Origin: Altererythrobacter xiamenensis
GTDB taxonomy: Bacteria; Pseudomonadota; Alphaproteobacteria; Sphingomonadales; Sphingomonadaceae
DNA length: 64,000 nucleotides
Assembly (NCBI RefSeq): GCF_900177715.1
Contig: NZ_FXWG01000002.1
Span: forward strand, 62,001 to 126,000
Reading direction: 5' to 3'
Of this stretch, positions 55,013 through 62,155 are shown in pieces. Every line of letters starts with the position of its first letter. Within the stretch, counting starts at the first letter, position 1. Below the pieces are notes generated by a model. The model saw nothing but the letters and a program-made list of their open reading frames with translations. It had not been told where the DNA came from and did not search any database. Made by a program: the position numbers and the translations under genes.

Positions 55013-55746
55013 GTTTTGCCGACGAAAACGAATTTAATGCCTTTGTCTATCGCGATGCGTATTTGCCCCACGTGACCGCCGAGAGCACAAAAGAGGCGTT
55101 AGGGCATTTTCTCTTACGGTTGAAAGGAGACAGGGATTGGGAATGGCTTGCTATGGCAGTTAGACGCTCACTGGCCATGACAATGAGAAACGTAAGCGAT
55201 GGGCCTGAAAGACAAAGCAACGCTGACACACGCAAGGAAATACAGGCACTGGCCAAACGTACTGGCAAGCTCTGGGCTGCGCTGTTTGAAGGCCGGAGTG
55301 CTGAAGCGGAAGATGCCGTTTGGGCCTATTCCTGGTGGCATTGGGATGGGAAAGGAGGCGAGGAAATAGCCCCCCATCTAGCGTCTGGCACTCCGGACGG
55401 CTGGAACCGTTTCAATGAAGCAGTGAGCCAACTCGATTGGTTGTCTGGTTACCTACATCAAGTGGCGCGGAATATTCCTTCCCAAGCGCCAAAATGGACG
55501 AAGGCCGAATGGCGCGAAATTCGGATACAGCGCGGTCAATGCCTCGCTCCAGTTTATTTGGCCGCATTCGGCGCAAATGAATTAGCTCACAAGGCATTTG
55601 GCGACTTCTATCAGCGAATGATCGCTCTCGCGTTTCCAAGAGAGCCGGATGACCTTCCTGATTTTGAAGCCGTTATCACTGAGGTGCGGCAACGCCATCT
55701 CGCGACGCCGGTCCAGTTTACCGCTGAACACATTCCCGGTCTTTGA
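55009..55746 (+). CDS. Hypothetical protein coupled to the integrase
   Basis: A 245-residue soluble protein starting at a GTG that overlaps the integrase stop (GTGA). It is helical and rich in Trp (WEWLAMAVRRSL, AVWAYSWWHWDGKGGEE, WLSGYLHQVARNIP) and ends RGQCLAPVYLAAFGANELAHKAFGDFY, a pattern I associate with genes just after integrases in alphaproteobacterial islands. It has no signal or membrane helix. Its function is unknown. Codon use is more A/T-rich than in the flanking core genes. Confidence 0.75.
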   Translation: MSFADENEFNAFVYRDAYLPHVTAESTKEALGHFLLRLKGDRDWEWLAMAVRRSLAMTMRNVSDGPERQSNADTRKEIQALAKRTGKLWAALFEGRSAEAEDAVWAYSWWHWDGKGGEEIAPHLASGTPDGWNRFNEAVSQLDWLSGYLHQVARNIPSQAPKWTKAEWREIRIQRGQCLAPVYLAAFGANELAHKAFGDFYQRMIALAFPREPDDLPDFEAVITEVRQRHLATPVQFTAEHIPGL

Positions 55747-55777
55747 TCCGGACATTCATCATTCAGAAAATCCGGGA

Positions 55778-55795
55778 GTGTCCGTAACAGTGTCC
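55778..55795 (+). promoter_or_regulatory. Direct GTGTCC repeats upstream of the AlpA-like gene
   Basis: GTGTCC occurs at 55778-55783 and 55790-55795, a 12-bp period, about 65 bp before the HTH gene, in the only sizeable gap of the left arm of the element. They are possible binding sites for the element's own regulator. Confidence 0.35.
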
Positions 55796-55858
55796 AAGTA
55801 AATACTGTCAGACCCCGCTCCAGCCGCACGCAGCGCGGTGGATACGGAGCGAAGATAA

Positions 55859-56044
55859 ATGACCAAATCTTACTTAAAATTGCCAGAGGCCGTGGAATAT
55901 TCCGGCCTATCGCGGAGCGCCCTTTATGTGGCTTTGAAACAGGGTGCCCTGACAGCCCGTAAGGCGGGCAGGCGTACCTTAATACCCGCCGCTGAATTGG
56001 ACGCATATCTAGCCAGTCTTCCGACCTTCGGCGCGGGAGAATGA
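55859..56044 (+). CDS. AlpA-like helix-turn-helix DNA-binding protein
   Basis: A 61-residue MerR/excisionase-type HTH. LPEAVEYSGLSRSALYVALKQGALTARKAGRRTLIPAAELDAYLASLP is the usual AlpA/Xis pattern: a winged HTH with a terminal helix. Such proteins act as recombination directionality factors or activate integrase expression. It starts the right-hand gene run of the element and is the best candidate for excision control. Its stop overlaps a possible start at 56041. Confidence 0.85.
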   Translation: MTKSYLKLPEAVEYSGLSRSALYVALKQGALTARKAGRRTLIPAAELDAYLASLPTFGAGE

Positions 56045-56047
56045 ACT

Positions 56048-56236
56048 GTGAGCCTACATATGCAAAACCCCGGCGTGCAGGCCGGGGCTTCGCGCGATCA
56101 ACTTGGCGGCTGGTCGCGACATCGTCTTACCGCACCGGGCTGGCGCTGGCAACTTCTTGCCTCTCGCTATCGCCTGCCATCTTCGATGGCGCGCGAGGTT
56201 TGCTGGCACTGCTATGGGGAGGCGCGGGATGACTAG
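56048..56236 (+). CDS. Small ORF, reading frame ambiguous
   Basis: Two frames compete between the HTH gene and the next gene. This frame (GTG at 56048, 62 aa) ends with WRWQLLASRYRLPSSMAREVCWHCYGEARDD, which looks like a folded helical tail. The frame starting at ATG 56041 (63 aa, to 56232) has ATGA overlaps on both sides. I favour this frame slightly on composition. A GC hairpin (56068-56087) lies inside the 5' part of both. Either, or neither, may be translated. Confidence 0.4.
   Translation: MSLHMQNPGVQAGASRDQLGGWSRHRLTAPGWRWQLLASRYRLPSSMAREVCWHCYGEARDD
56068..56087 (+). terminator. GC hairpin in element (possible transcriptional pause or terminator)
   Basis: CCCCGGC-GTGCAG-GCCGGGG, a 7-bp stem with a 6-nt loop, 24 bp after the HTH stop. 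There is no T-run. It overlaps the ambiguous small ORF, which argues that this ORF may be non-coding. Confidence 0.4.
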
Positions 56237-56432
56237 CCCAAGATTCCCAACACACCGTGACGCAGCTTTAGCGCTCTTACACAGCGACAATCGCCTAACT
56301 CGGAAGGCTGGTCAGTTTCTAGGCCAGCTAGCGGTCGATACAATGCCGCTGAGCGATGCGCAGGCTGAATGGCTAACAAAGCTGCTGGATCGCGCCGGTT
56401 TGCCCGGCTTGGCGGAAGGAGAGGAGCAATGA
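56229..56432 (+). CDS. Small hypothetical protein (67 aa)
   Basis: A 67-residue protein, all-helical by appearance (HRDAALALLHSDNRLTRKAGQFLGQLAVDTMPLSDAQAEWLTKLLDRAGLP). It starts within the end of the preceding ORF and overlaps the next gene by 4 nt (ATGA). The segment LTRKAGQFLGQLAVD...LSDAQAEWLTKLL resembles small proteins found in other alphaproteobacterial phage-like islands. No function is assigned. Confidence 0.7.
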   Translation: MTSPRFPTHRDAALALLHSDNRLTRKAGQFLGQLAVDTMPLSDAQAEWLTKLLDRAGLPGLAEGEEQ

Positions 56433-56719
56433 GCACCTATCCCGATGCACCGGGCCACCGGAATGTGGAAACGTCAATCGCCGCTGCCGAGGCGCTAACC
56501 CCCAAGCTGGGGCGGCTCCAGCGCATGGCGCATGCGGCCATTCGCGATGCTGGCTTCATTGGCCTAACCGCCGATGAATTGGCGGTGCGGCTCGATATGG
56601 ATCGCTATTCGATCCAGCCGCGCACAAGTGAGTTGAAACGGAAAGGCATGATCCGCGATTGCGGGCAGCGCCGCCCCAACTCAAGTGGCAAGATGGCCAT
56701 CGTCTGGGTGGCAGTCTGA
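56429..56719 (+). CDS. Winged-helix-like small protein
   Basis: A 96-residue protein. The C-terminal two thirds read as a winged helix: RMAHAAIRDAGFIGLTADELAVRLDMDRYSIQPRTSELKRKGMIRD then a beta-wing, NSSGKMAIVWVAV. Such domains occur in element-encoded regulators and replication accessory proteins. It lies between coupled genes and directly before the Rep-like gene (the stop and start share TGATG), so a role in replication control is plausible. Confidence 0.75.
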   Translation: MSTYPDAPGHRNVETSIAAAEALTPKLGRLQRMAHAAIRDAGFIGLTADELAVRLDMDRYSIQPRTSELKRKGMIRDCGQRRPNSSGKMAIVWVAV

Positions 56720-57537
56720 TGTTTGTCACCATGCCCAAGCAAGGTGCCTGCGAACGGCATGGTGGCACCTTTGAAACTTCACCGGGTCGCGGATTCGGTG
56801 AAGTTTCATTGGCACAGCCACCGGCTGAGAATGGCGGAAAACAGCCATCGCCGCGAACTGGCACGCCGCATGCAATTAGATACTCTAATCTAGGTGTTGC
56901 AGCCAATTCTGCTTGCACAACCGGCAGGGGCGGGGCGCGGAACCGTGCCGACCGTGAAAGCCATGCACTTACCGCTGCCCAGATTGCCAATATGAAGGCC
57001 GCTGAGCGCCATGCAGCCGCAATTGGCCTGCCATTTACCCGGATGATCACAATTCACTGGGAGGCCGCTGGTGTGCCCCTAGAGGCCATGACCAACGCAA
57101 CCGGTCGCTTTGTCGATCTGATGAGCAAAATGCTCTGGCGTCACGGCAGCATGACGTCATGGCTTTGGGTGCACGAGAACGGCGTTGGAAAGGGCGCGCA
57201 CTGCCACCTGCTAGCCCATGTGCCAGCCGCACAAGTGCAGCGCCTTGGTAAGCTTCAAAAGGGCTGGTTGCGCCGGATAAGCGGCAAACCCTATCGACGC
57301 GGTGTAATCCACAGCAAACCGATTGGCGGGCGACTAGGGTTGGAGGCAGGCAATCCCGATCTCCACGCCGTCAATCTGGAGGCCGCGCTTGCCTATGTCC
57401 TGAAAGGCGCAAGCCCTGAGGCCGCGTCACAATTCGGCCTGGAGCGACTTGAGCCGGGCGGATGCATCATCGGAAAGCGTTGCGGCACCTCCCAGAATAT
57501 CGGCGCGAAGGCGCGCAAAACATGGCAAACGCAATGA
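56719..57537 (+). CDS. Rep-like protein with HUH-type motif (rolling-circle replication initiator candidate)
   Basis: A 272-residue protein. A hydrophobic strand, FTRMITIHWEAAG (about 106-118), is followed by WLWVHENGVGKGAHCHLLAH (148-167). The H161-C-H163 pair matches the H-hydrophobic-H metal motif, with E153 upstream. Further on, ALAYVLKG places Y226 and K229 in a YxxK arrangement like the nicking tyrosine of single-Tyr Rep proteins. A basic C-terminal GKRCGTSQNIGAKAR follows. The order fits HUH endonucleases of inovirus- or plasmid-type elements. The N-terminal 80 residues look disordered. Confidence 0.68.
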   Translation: MFVTMPKQGACERHGGTFETSPGRGFGEVSLAQPPAENGGKQPSPRTGTPHAIRYSNLGVAANSACTTGRGGARNRADRESHALTAAQIANMKAAERHAAAIGLPFTRMITIHWEAAGVPLEAMTNATGRFVDLMSKMLWRHGSMTSWLWVHENGVGKGAHCHLLAHVPAAQVQRLGKLQKGWLRRISGKPYRRGVIHSKPIGGRLGLEAGNPDLHAVNLEAALAYVLKGASPEAASQFGLERLEPGGCIIGKRCGTSQNIGAKARKTWQTQ

Positions 57538-58346
57538 GCAAACGGAATGATATGCAGGACGGGCGCATTGATCCCGCCAAGTTGGACGCTGCCGCAAAGC
57601 CCCGACGCAAACGGCGCAAGCGCAACCGTCCTGAACCAGCCGCCGAATTACGCGAATGGGAAACGGAAGCCGACAAGCGCGCTCATGCCCGTTCATACCC
57701 GCCCGGCATAATGCTGGAACCGGCGGGTTTCGATGATGAGCATTGGACCTCGCCCCACAATGACGATTCGCTTTGGACGCTCCAACTTGCCGATGCATTC
57801 GGCACCCGATCCCGCTCCGTCATTTCCACGTTTCTAAGCCAACTGGAGGCCCTGTGCGGTCAGAGCCATTGGGACGATGAAGCAAAGCAATGGCGGCTGG
57901 ACGAAAACCAATTCAATGCGGCGCTTGCCTTGGTCAACAACGTGAAGCCCCGGAACGAAATGGAAGCGGCGCTTGCCGCGCAAATGGTGGCAATCCACTT
58001 GCTCACCATGAAGGTGACAGCTTTCGCGATCAAACATGAATACGACACGCGCACCGCCTCTGCGGCTGCGAAACTGGCGCGAACCTTCACGCTGCAAATG
58101 GATGCCCTGCAATCACTGCGGGGCAAGAAGAGCACCGCTCACCAGTCGATCACGGTAAGGAAGGAACTGCACCAGCATGTGCATTACCACCGGGGGGAGG
58201 ACGAAAGTGAAGGACAACCCCATGAACCGCCCGCCACGATTGTTGACCAATGCACCGCTCTGCCAAGCACAAAACCGGGCGGGCAAGCCATGCAGGTGTC
58301 CGGCGGTGAAGGGCAAGACAAGATGCCGCATGCACGGGGGCGCTAG
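57534..58346 (+). CDS. Conserved mobile-element protein of unknown function
   Basis: A 270-residue protein. A basic N terminus (KPRRKRRKRNR) is followed by a helical region, MEAALAAQMVAIHLLTMKVTAFAIKH...AAAKLARTFTLQMDALQSLRGKKS, and a short beta stretch, SITVRKELHQHVHYHRG, with clustered His. Proteins with this helical QMVAIH...KLARTFTLQMDAL pattern accompany the Cys/His-rich small protein encoded next in several alphaproteobacterial islands. Its start overlaps the Rep-like stop (ATGA). The last 125 nt overlap the next gene in another frame. Confidence 0.72.
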   Translation: MSKRNDMQDGRIDPAKLDAAAKPRRKRRKRNRPEPAAELREWETEADKRAHARSYPPGIMLEPAGFDDEHWTSPHNDDSLWTLQLADAFGTRSRSVISTFLSQLEALCGQSHWDDEAKQWRLDENQFNAALALVNNVKPRNEMEAALAAQMVAIHLLTMKVTAFAIKHEYDTRTASAAAKLARTFTLQMDALQSLRGKKSTAHQSITVRKELHQHVHYHRGEDESEGQPHEPPATIVDQCTALPSTKPGGQAMQVSGGEGQDKMPHARGR

Positions 58347-58470
58347 AGGCTCAGGAGCGCCCAAGGGCAAGAGGAACGGTATGTGGCGGCATGGCGGCTT
58401 CACTGCGGAAGCAGTTGCCCTTAGGCGCGAAGTGCATGAGTTGCTTCGATCTATACGTTTGAAGCGATGA
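58222..58470 (+). CDS. Small Cys/His-rich protein with HGG-GAPKG motif
   Basis: An 82-residue basic protein. CQAQNRAGKPCRCPAVKGKTRCRMHGG has a C-x6-C-x9-C-x3-H spacing likely to bind zinc, followed by GSGAPKGKRNGMWRHGGFTAEA. This signature is common in phage and island proteins of alphaproteobacteria. The ATG at 58222 follows an AAGGAC ribosome site; an upstream ATG at 58177 is possible. It overlaps the preceding gene by 125 nt in a different frame, which is unusual but seems real, as both frames carry conserved-looking sequence. Confidence 0.72.
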   Translation: MNRPPRLLTNAPLCQAQNRAGKPCRCPAVKGKTRCRMHGGARGSGAPKGKRNGMWRHGGFTAEAVALRREVHELLRSIRLKR

Positions 58471-58560
58471 CGCCCGATGGGCCAACAATGGGTCTTCCAA
58501 AGTGTATTTGTTTCATCTTGCCGCCTTTGCCGGGCTGACCATCAGCCGAGGGTGAAGCGG

Positions 58561-58983
58561 CTAGCAGCGCCATTTTATTGATGCGGCGAGAATCATTGCG
58601 TCGTATCCCTTTGGATCGCCAGCTGAAGCGCCGCCCACCTTCGACAGAGTATTGAGGGCGCCTTCAAAAAACTCGATATACGCTAGAGCTAATTCGTGGG
58701 TCGGGTTCGTCGCAAATCGAGCGTCGCGAGGGAAACAGATATTGGTTGCCTTTCCCTCACTAACGACTGATCGGGTGCGAGCTGCCCCCAACAAACAGTG
58801 AAGGGGATTGTATCGCTGCGTACTTTGGTCGGCGGCAATCGGGAGATCGACATCGTTCGCCAATAAATAGCAGGCAACATACATCTCTCTTATTGAGATT
58901 TGGTCCTCAGATTTAGTCTGAGCCCAAACCGCAGATGGCCAAAGGATCGCAATCACAGCAACGATATTTATGAGAGACTTCAT
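58561..58983 (-). CDS. Exported protein, Rap1a/Tai-immunity-like
   Basis: A 140-residue protein with a clear signal peptide, IAILWPSAVWAQ. The mature part has CYLLANDVD, HCLLGAARTR, NICFPRDARFATNPTHELALAYIEFF and a terminal SIKWRC. A C-terminal fP/W-x-C and the internal CFP...YIEFF block resemble Rap1a/Tai proteins, periplasmic immunity proteins against type VI effectors. This is inference by pattern. It is on the minus strand, opposite the element's replication genes, in A/T-richer DNA, so it is likely cargo. Confidence 0.6.
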   Translation of the reverse strand: MKSLINIVAVIAILWPSAVWAQTKSEDQISIREMYVACYLLANDVDLPIAADQSTQRYNPLHCLLGAARTRSVVSEGKATNICFPRDARFATNPTHELALAYIEFFEGALNTLSKVGGASAGDPKGYDAMILAASIKWRC

Positions 58984-59071
58984 AGCGACTGTTTCTCCAA
59001 TCAAGTCAATCTCGCACCGCGGGGGAGAAAAGCAAGACAGCCCAAATGCACAATGCTAATATAATTTCATT

Positions 59072-59398
59072 TCATTCACTTTTGGGCATTGGCGCAATTC
59101 CGTGATGGCGCCCAAGGTAATTGAAATTCTGGCGTATTGCCTCGTCATTCTCAAACAGTCGGTCAATTTCGCGTTGCTGCTGTGCGAGTTGCGCCCGAAG
59201 TGCTTGGTTCTCCTCCTCCAATCTTGAAATTCGCGCCTGATATGAAGCTTCTAACGCGCCGCCGATAGTCGAAGCATCTGCAAAATCCTCTGCAATCGTT
59301 TCAATCTCACTTCGTTTCCACAGCTTGGGCTGATCGCTACAACCGAGAATCAGCACTGCTCCACCGAACAGAAACGCCAGCCCCAATCTGCGGCTCAT
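59072..59398 (-). CDS. Coiled-coil lipoprotein (108 aa)
   Basis: A 108-residue protein with a lipobox signal, LFGGAVLILGCSD. A helical segment follows, with a coiled coil at ASYQARISRLEEENQALRAQLAQQQREIDRLFENDE (about 50-88). The last twenty residues are polar. The layout (lipid anchor plus coiled coil) resembles small phage or plasmid envelope proteins. It lies between the Rap1a-like gene and attR. Its function is unknown. Confidence 0.7.
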   Translation of the reverse strand: MSRRLGLAFLFGGAVLILGCSDQPKLWKRSEIETIAEDFADASTIGGALEASYQARISRLEEENQALRAQLAQQQREIDRLFENDEAIRQNFNYLGRHHGIAPMPKSE

Positions 59399-59513
59399 AA
59401 CTACCTCACAATTTTCCTTAGATTATCGAGTGTATAGAGGCTCTGAGGGCAAATGCGAATGCAGATGAGGAAAGCCAGAAACGCGGTTTTGGACACCGAA
59501 ATTTGAACCGCAC

Positions 59514-59534
59514 TTTTCCGTACGGATTACGTAC
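59514..59534 (+). repeat. Tandem TTTCCGTACG / ATTACGTACC pair, candidate integrase arm sites (right)
   Basis: TTTCCGTACG (59514-59523) and ATTACGTACC (59525-59534) keep the 11-bp period and orientation of the left pair at 53810-53830, with nine and eight of ten bases matching. They lie 36 bp inside the right repeat. Confidence 0.55.
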
Positions 59535-59569
59535 CACCCGCGTCGTCTTCTCTTAAGTTATTGAATTTC

Positions 59570-59651
<82 letters not shown>

Positions 59652-59803
59652 GCCGGGCCCGCAAGCGGGCGAGCGCGGCGCTTAGCAAAGCGTATTCGCC
59701 TCTGCCACAGGAAAATCTCGGAGGTCAGGTGGTCGCTGCGGGCACTAGCGCAGCCGAGGCTTAGCAATTTGGCAAGCAATCGGGGATTACCACTGCCTTC
59801 ACC

Positions 59804-60175
59804 ATGTCAGCGCTCAACCATCCCGATCAGCTTTTCGCATCCGCCCAGCCTCAAACTGCGCAAGGCACACTCGCCGAACGCTGGCAATCGCTGCACGAGA
59901 ACGCGCAAATCATCGCCTCGATGGCCGCGCTCGCTACCGAAAGCTATGACGGCGAAATCGCCGAGTTTCCGGAGCGGATCTGCGAAGCGGGCGACGAGCG
60001 CCTTGCCTGGGCTGAACTGACACTCGAGGACATTGACGCGATCATGCAGCCTGGCCTCACCGCCCTGCTGGCGATCCAGGCGCGCGGTCAGGACACCACC
60101 GCGCCCGCACTGGCGCTGTGGCGAGAGGTTCACGCATCGCGCGCCAGCCTTCTCGCACTCTGCCAGGCCCGATAA
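59804..60175 (+). CDS. Conserved hypothetical protein (123 aa)
   Basis: A 123-residue soluble, helical and acidic protein (ERWQSLHENAQIIASMAALATESYDGEIAEFPERIC, LAWAELTLEDIDAIMQPGLTALLAIQARGQD). It has no signal, membrane helix or recognisable motif. GC-rich codon use matches the core genes, so it is outside the mobile element. It lies 60 bp upstream of mmcB, but the SOS box between them suggests a separate promoter for mmcB. Confidence 0.75.
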   Translation: MSALNHPDQLFASAQPQTAQGTLAERWQSLHENAQIIASMAALATESYDGEIAEFPERICEAGDERLAWAELTLEDIDAIMQPGLTALLAIQARGQDTTAPALALWREVHASRASLLALCQAR

Positions 60176-60207
60176 CCGATTTTTCACCCGTCCCGGCGCT
60201 TGACCGC

Positions 60208-60222
60208 GTTCGCGCTATGTTC
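60208..60222 (+). promoter_or_regulatory. LexA (SOS) box of mmcB
   Basis: GTTC-GCGCTAT-GTTC is an exact GTTC-N7-GTTC, the LexA-binding consensus of alphaproteobacteria, 13 bp before the mmcB ATG. A TTGACC (60200-60205) just upstream could be the -35, so LexA would block the promoter. Confidence 0.8.
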
Positions 60223-60235
60223 CATTCATGTGCGA

Positions 60236-60748
60236 ATGACTGACGGGATAATAGCTACACGCGATTCGGACAGCGCATCCGAAACGATGCCTGATGGCGC
60301 TGCTGCCGTGGCGCGCGGGATCGGGCGGTTGTTTGCCCGCAACGACATCTGGTGCATCCCGGAAATGCCATTGAGGAACGGGCGCCGTGCCGACCTGATG
60401 GGGATCGATGCCAAGGGGCATATCATCATCGTCGAGATCAAGGTAGCGCGTGCCGACCTGCTGGGCGACGGTAAATGGCCCGACTATCTCGATTTCTGCG
60501 ACCGTTTTTACTGGGGCCTCGCGCCGCACCTCGACCGCAGCCCGCTGGAAGGCAACGATTTCAAGCCGGATTGCTGCGGCGTGATCGTGGCAGATGGCTA
60601 CGACGCGGAGATCTTGCGCCCAGCTCCGCTGCAACCGCTCAATGCGGCGCGGCGCAAGACCGAGGTCGAGCGGCTCGCGAGGGCGGCCATGCGGCGCCAT
60701 GCCGGCGTCATCGATCCCGAATGCGCAGGGCTTTTCCGCGGAGAATGA
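60236..60748 (+). CDS. mmcB: MmcB-family DNA repair protein
   Basis: A 170-residue PD-(D/E)xK nuclease-fold protein. The core is NGRRADLMGIDAKGHIIIVEIKVARADLLGDGKWPDY (about 60-98), with the D...ExK catalytic residues, and FCDRFYWGLAPH follows. MmcB proteins confer mitomycin C resistance in Caulobacter and belong to the LexA regulon, which matches the exact SOS box just upstream. The ATG at 60236 is preferred; an internal ATG at 60287 would keep the core. Confidence 0.92.
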   Translation: MTDGIIATRDSDSASETMPDGAAAVARGIGRLFARNDIWCIPEMPLRNGRRADLMGIDAKGHIIIVEIKVARADLLGDGKWPDYLDFCDRFYWGLAPHLDRSPLEGNDFKPDCCGVIVADGYDAEILRPAPLQPLNAARRKTEVERLARAAMRRHAGVIDPECAGLFRGE

Positions 60749-60798
60749 GCGCTTAAAGGGGTGTCGCCGCTCGCTCTCATGCGGCATAAGGCATCGCG

Positions 60799-61557
60799 AT
60801 GTCGGGATTGCTCCTCACTGCCCTTGCCATGACGGTAATCGTCGCGCTGCGCTATCTGGCGACCAGCGGCCTGTTCGCCTGGGCGACGCAAAAACTACGC
60901 CCCGGCCTCTATGAAGGTCTCTCCGCGCAGATCCGCAGCGAGATCGGCTGGTCGCTAGCCTCTGCCGCGATCTACGGCATTCCGGCGGGTATCGCGCTAT
61001 GGGCATGGCAGGAACTTGGCTGGACCAAGATCTATACGGATATTGCCAGCCATCCAATCTGGTACATTCCGCTCTCGCTATTCATCTATCTCTTCGCGCA
61101 CGATACGTGGTTCTACTGGACCCACCGCTGGATGCATCGTCCCAAGTGGTTCCGCATCGCCCATGCCGTCCACCATGCAAGCAAGCCACCAACCGCCTGG
61201 ACGGCAATGAGTTTTCACCCGATCGAGGCGCTCACCGGCGCCGTCGTGATCCCTGCGCTGGTGTTTGTTGTCCCCATCCACATCGGCGCACTCGGCCTGG
61301 TCCTGGCGATTATGACGCTCATGGGCGTTACGAACCATATGGGTTGGGAGATGTTCCCGCGTTGGCTCGTTCATTCCCGCGCAGGAAACTGGCTGATAAC
61401 AGCGAGCCATCACGAACGTCATCACGAGGAATATCGCTGCAATTACGGGCTGTACTTCCGCTTCTGGGACCGGCTTTGCGGGACTGATCGCGGTTTGTCG
61501 GAGAAGCTTGCGCAGCGTCAAGGCCCCCGAAAGGGCCCGCTTGAGGAAACCGCATGA
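60799..61557 (+). CDS. Sterol-desaturase / fatty-acid-hydroxylase family membrane protein
   Basis: A 252-residue membrane di-iron enzyme. Three His boxes are visible: HDTWFYWTHRWMH (about 100), HAVHHAS (about 119) and NHMGWE...HHERHHEEY (about 176-205). Four or so hydrophobic helices flank them. Family members hydroxylate or desaturate fatty acids, sterols or carotenoids, and a carotenoid or lipid substrate is likely in this lineage. The stop overlaps the DUF2141 gene (ATGA), implying they work together. Confidence 0.9.
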   Translation: MSGLLLTALAMTVIVALRYLATSGLFAWATQKLRPGLYEGLSAQIRSEIGWSLASAAIYGIPAGIALWAWQELGWTKIYTDIASHPIWYIPLSLFIYLFAHDTWFYWTHRWMHRPKWFRIAHAVHHASKPPTAWTAMSFHPIEALTGAVVIPALVFVVPIHIGALGLVLAIMTLMGVTNHMGWEMFPRWLVHSRAGNWLITASHHERHHEEYRCNYGLYFRFWDRLCGTDRGLSEKLAQRQGPRKGPLEETA

Positions 61558-61997
61558 AAGCCAAGTTCGCCCTGATCGCTGCCCTTGCCGCTCTGCCGCT
61601 GGGCGCGGCCACTCCGCCCAAGCCCGGCGAGGTCGCGATCACCGTCACCAATCTGCGTTCGAGCGAGGGCGTCGTGCGGGCCTGCATGACGACCAATCCC
61701 GATATCTTCCCGCGCTGCCGCCAAGATCCTGCCTCGCACCGCACCGTCGTCCCTGCAGGCGAAAAGGTCGAGCTGGTGTTTTCGGGCGTAAAGCCCGGGC
61801 GCTATGCCGTGGCGCTGCTGCATGACGAGAACGGTAACGGAAAGGCCGATCGCGCACTTGGCATGATGCCCAAGGAGGGCTTCGGCTTTTCTCGCGACGC
61901 CAAGGTACGCATGGGTCCGCCGAGCTTCGATTCTGCCGCGTTCGATTACAGCGGAGACGCGCGCGTGCTCAGGATAAAAATGCGCTACATGCTCTGA
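61554..61997 (+). CDS. DUF2141 domain protein, exported
   Basis: A 147-residue protein with signal peptide FALIAALAALPLGAAT. The DUF2141 domain has VAITVTNLRSSEGVVRACMTTN, FSGVKPGRYAVALLHDENGNGKAD and VLRIKMRYML. A Cys pair (C44 and C55 region) may form a disulfide. It is coupled to the upstream sterol-desaturase-family gene and is paralogous to the DUF2141 gene at 49884. Confidence 0.88.
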   Translation: MKAKFALIAALAALPLGAATPPKPGEVAITVTNLRSSEGVVRACMTTNPDIFPRCRQDPASHRTVVPAGEKVELVFSGVKPGRYAVALLHDENGNGKADRALGMMPKEGFGFSRDAKVRMGPPSFDSAAFDYSGDARVLRIKMRYML

Positions 61998-62085
61998 GGA
62001 ACGGTTGCCGCCACGCAAAGCGGCGCACCGATAGAGTGACGTCAAAGCCGCATTGCACCGCGACCTCGATACTTTTCTCCATGAC

Positions 62086-62101
62086 TTAACAGTATGTTTA
62101 C
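62086..62101 (+). promoter_or_regulatory. CtrA-like site upstream of the PAS protein
   Basis: TTAA-CAGTATG-TTTAC matches the CtrA consensus TTAA-N7-TTAAC at eight of nine specified bases, 55 bp before the ATG. CtrA is conserved in alphaproteobacteria and controls cell-cycle and motility genes. Binding is unproven. Confidence 0.35.
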
Positions 62102-62155
62102 CATGGTGCGCCAGAACCCGTCCCATAAGTTATTCTGCAAGGGGCAAACAGGGTC

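Noticed and set aside
56041..56232. Alternative 63-codon frame with ATGA overlaps at both ends.
   Set aside because: Competes with the 56048 frame; composition does not favour it and a GC hairpin lies within. Kept only as an alternative reading.
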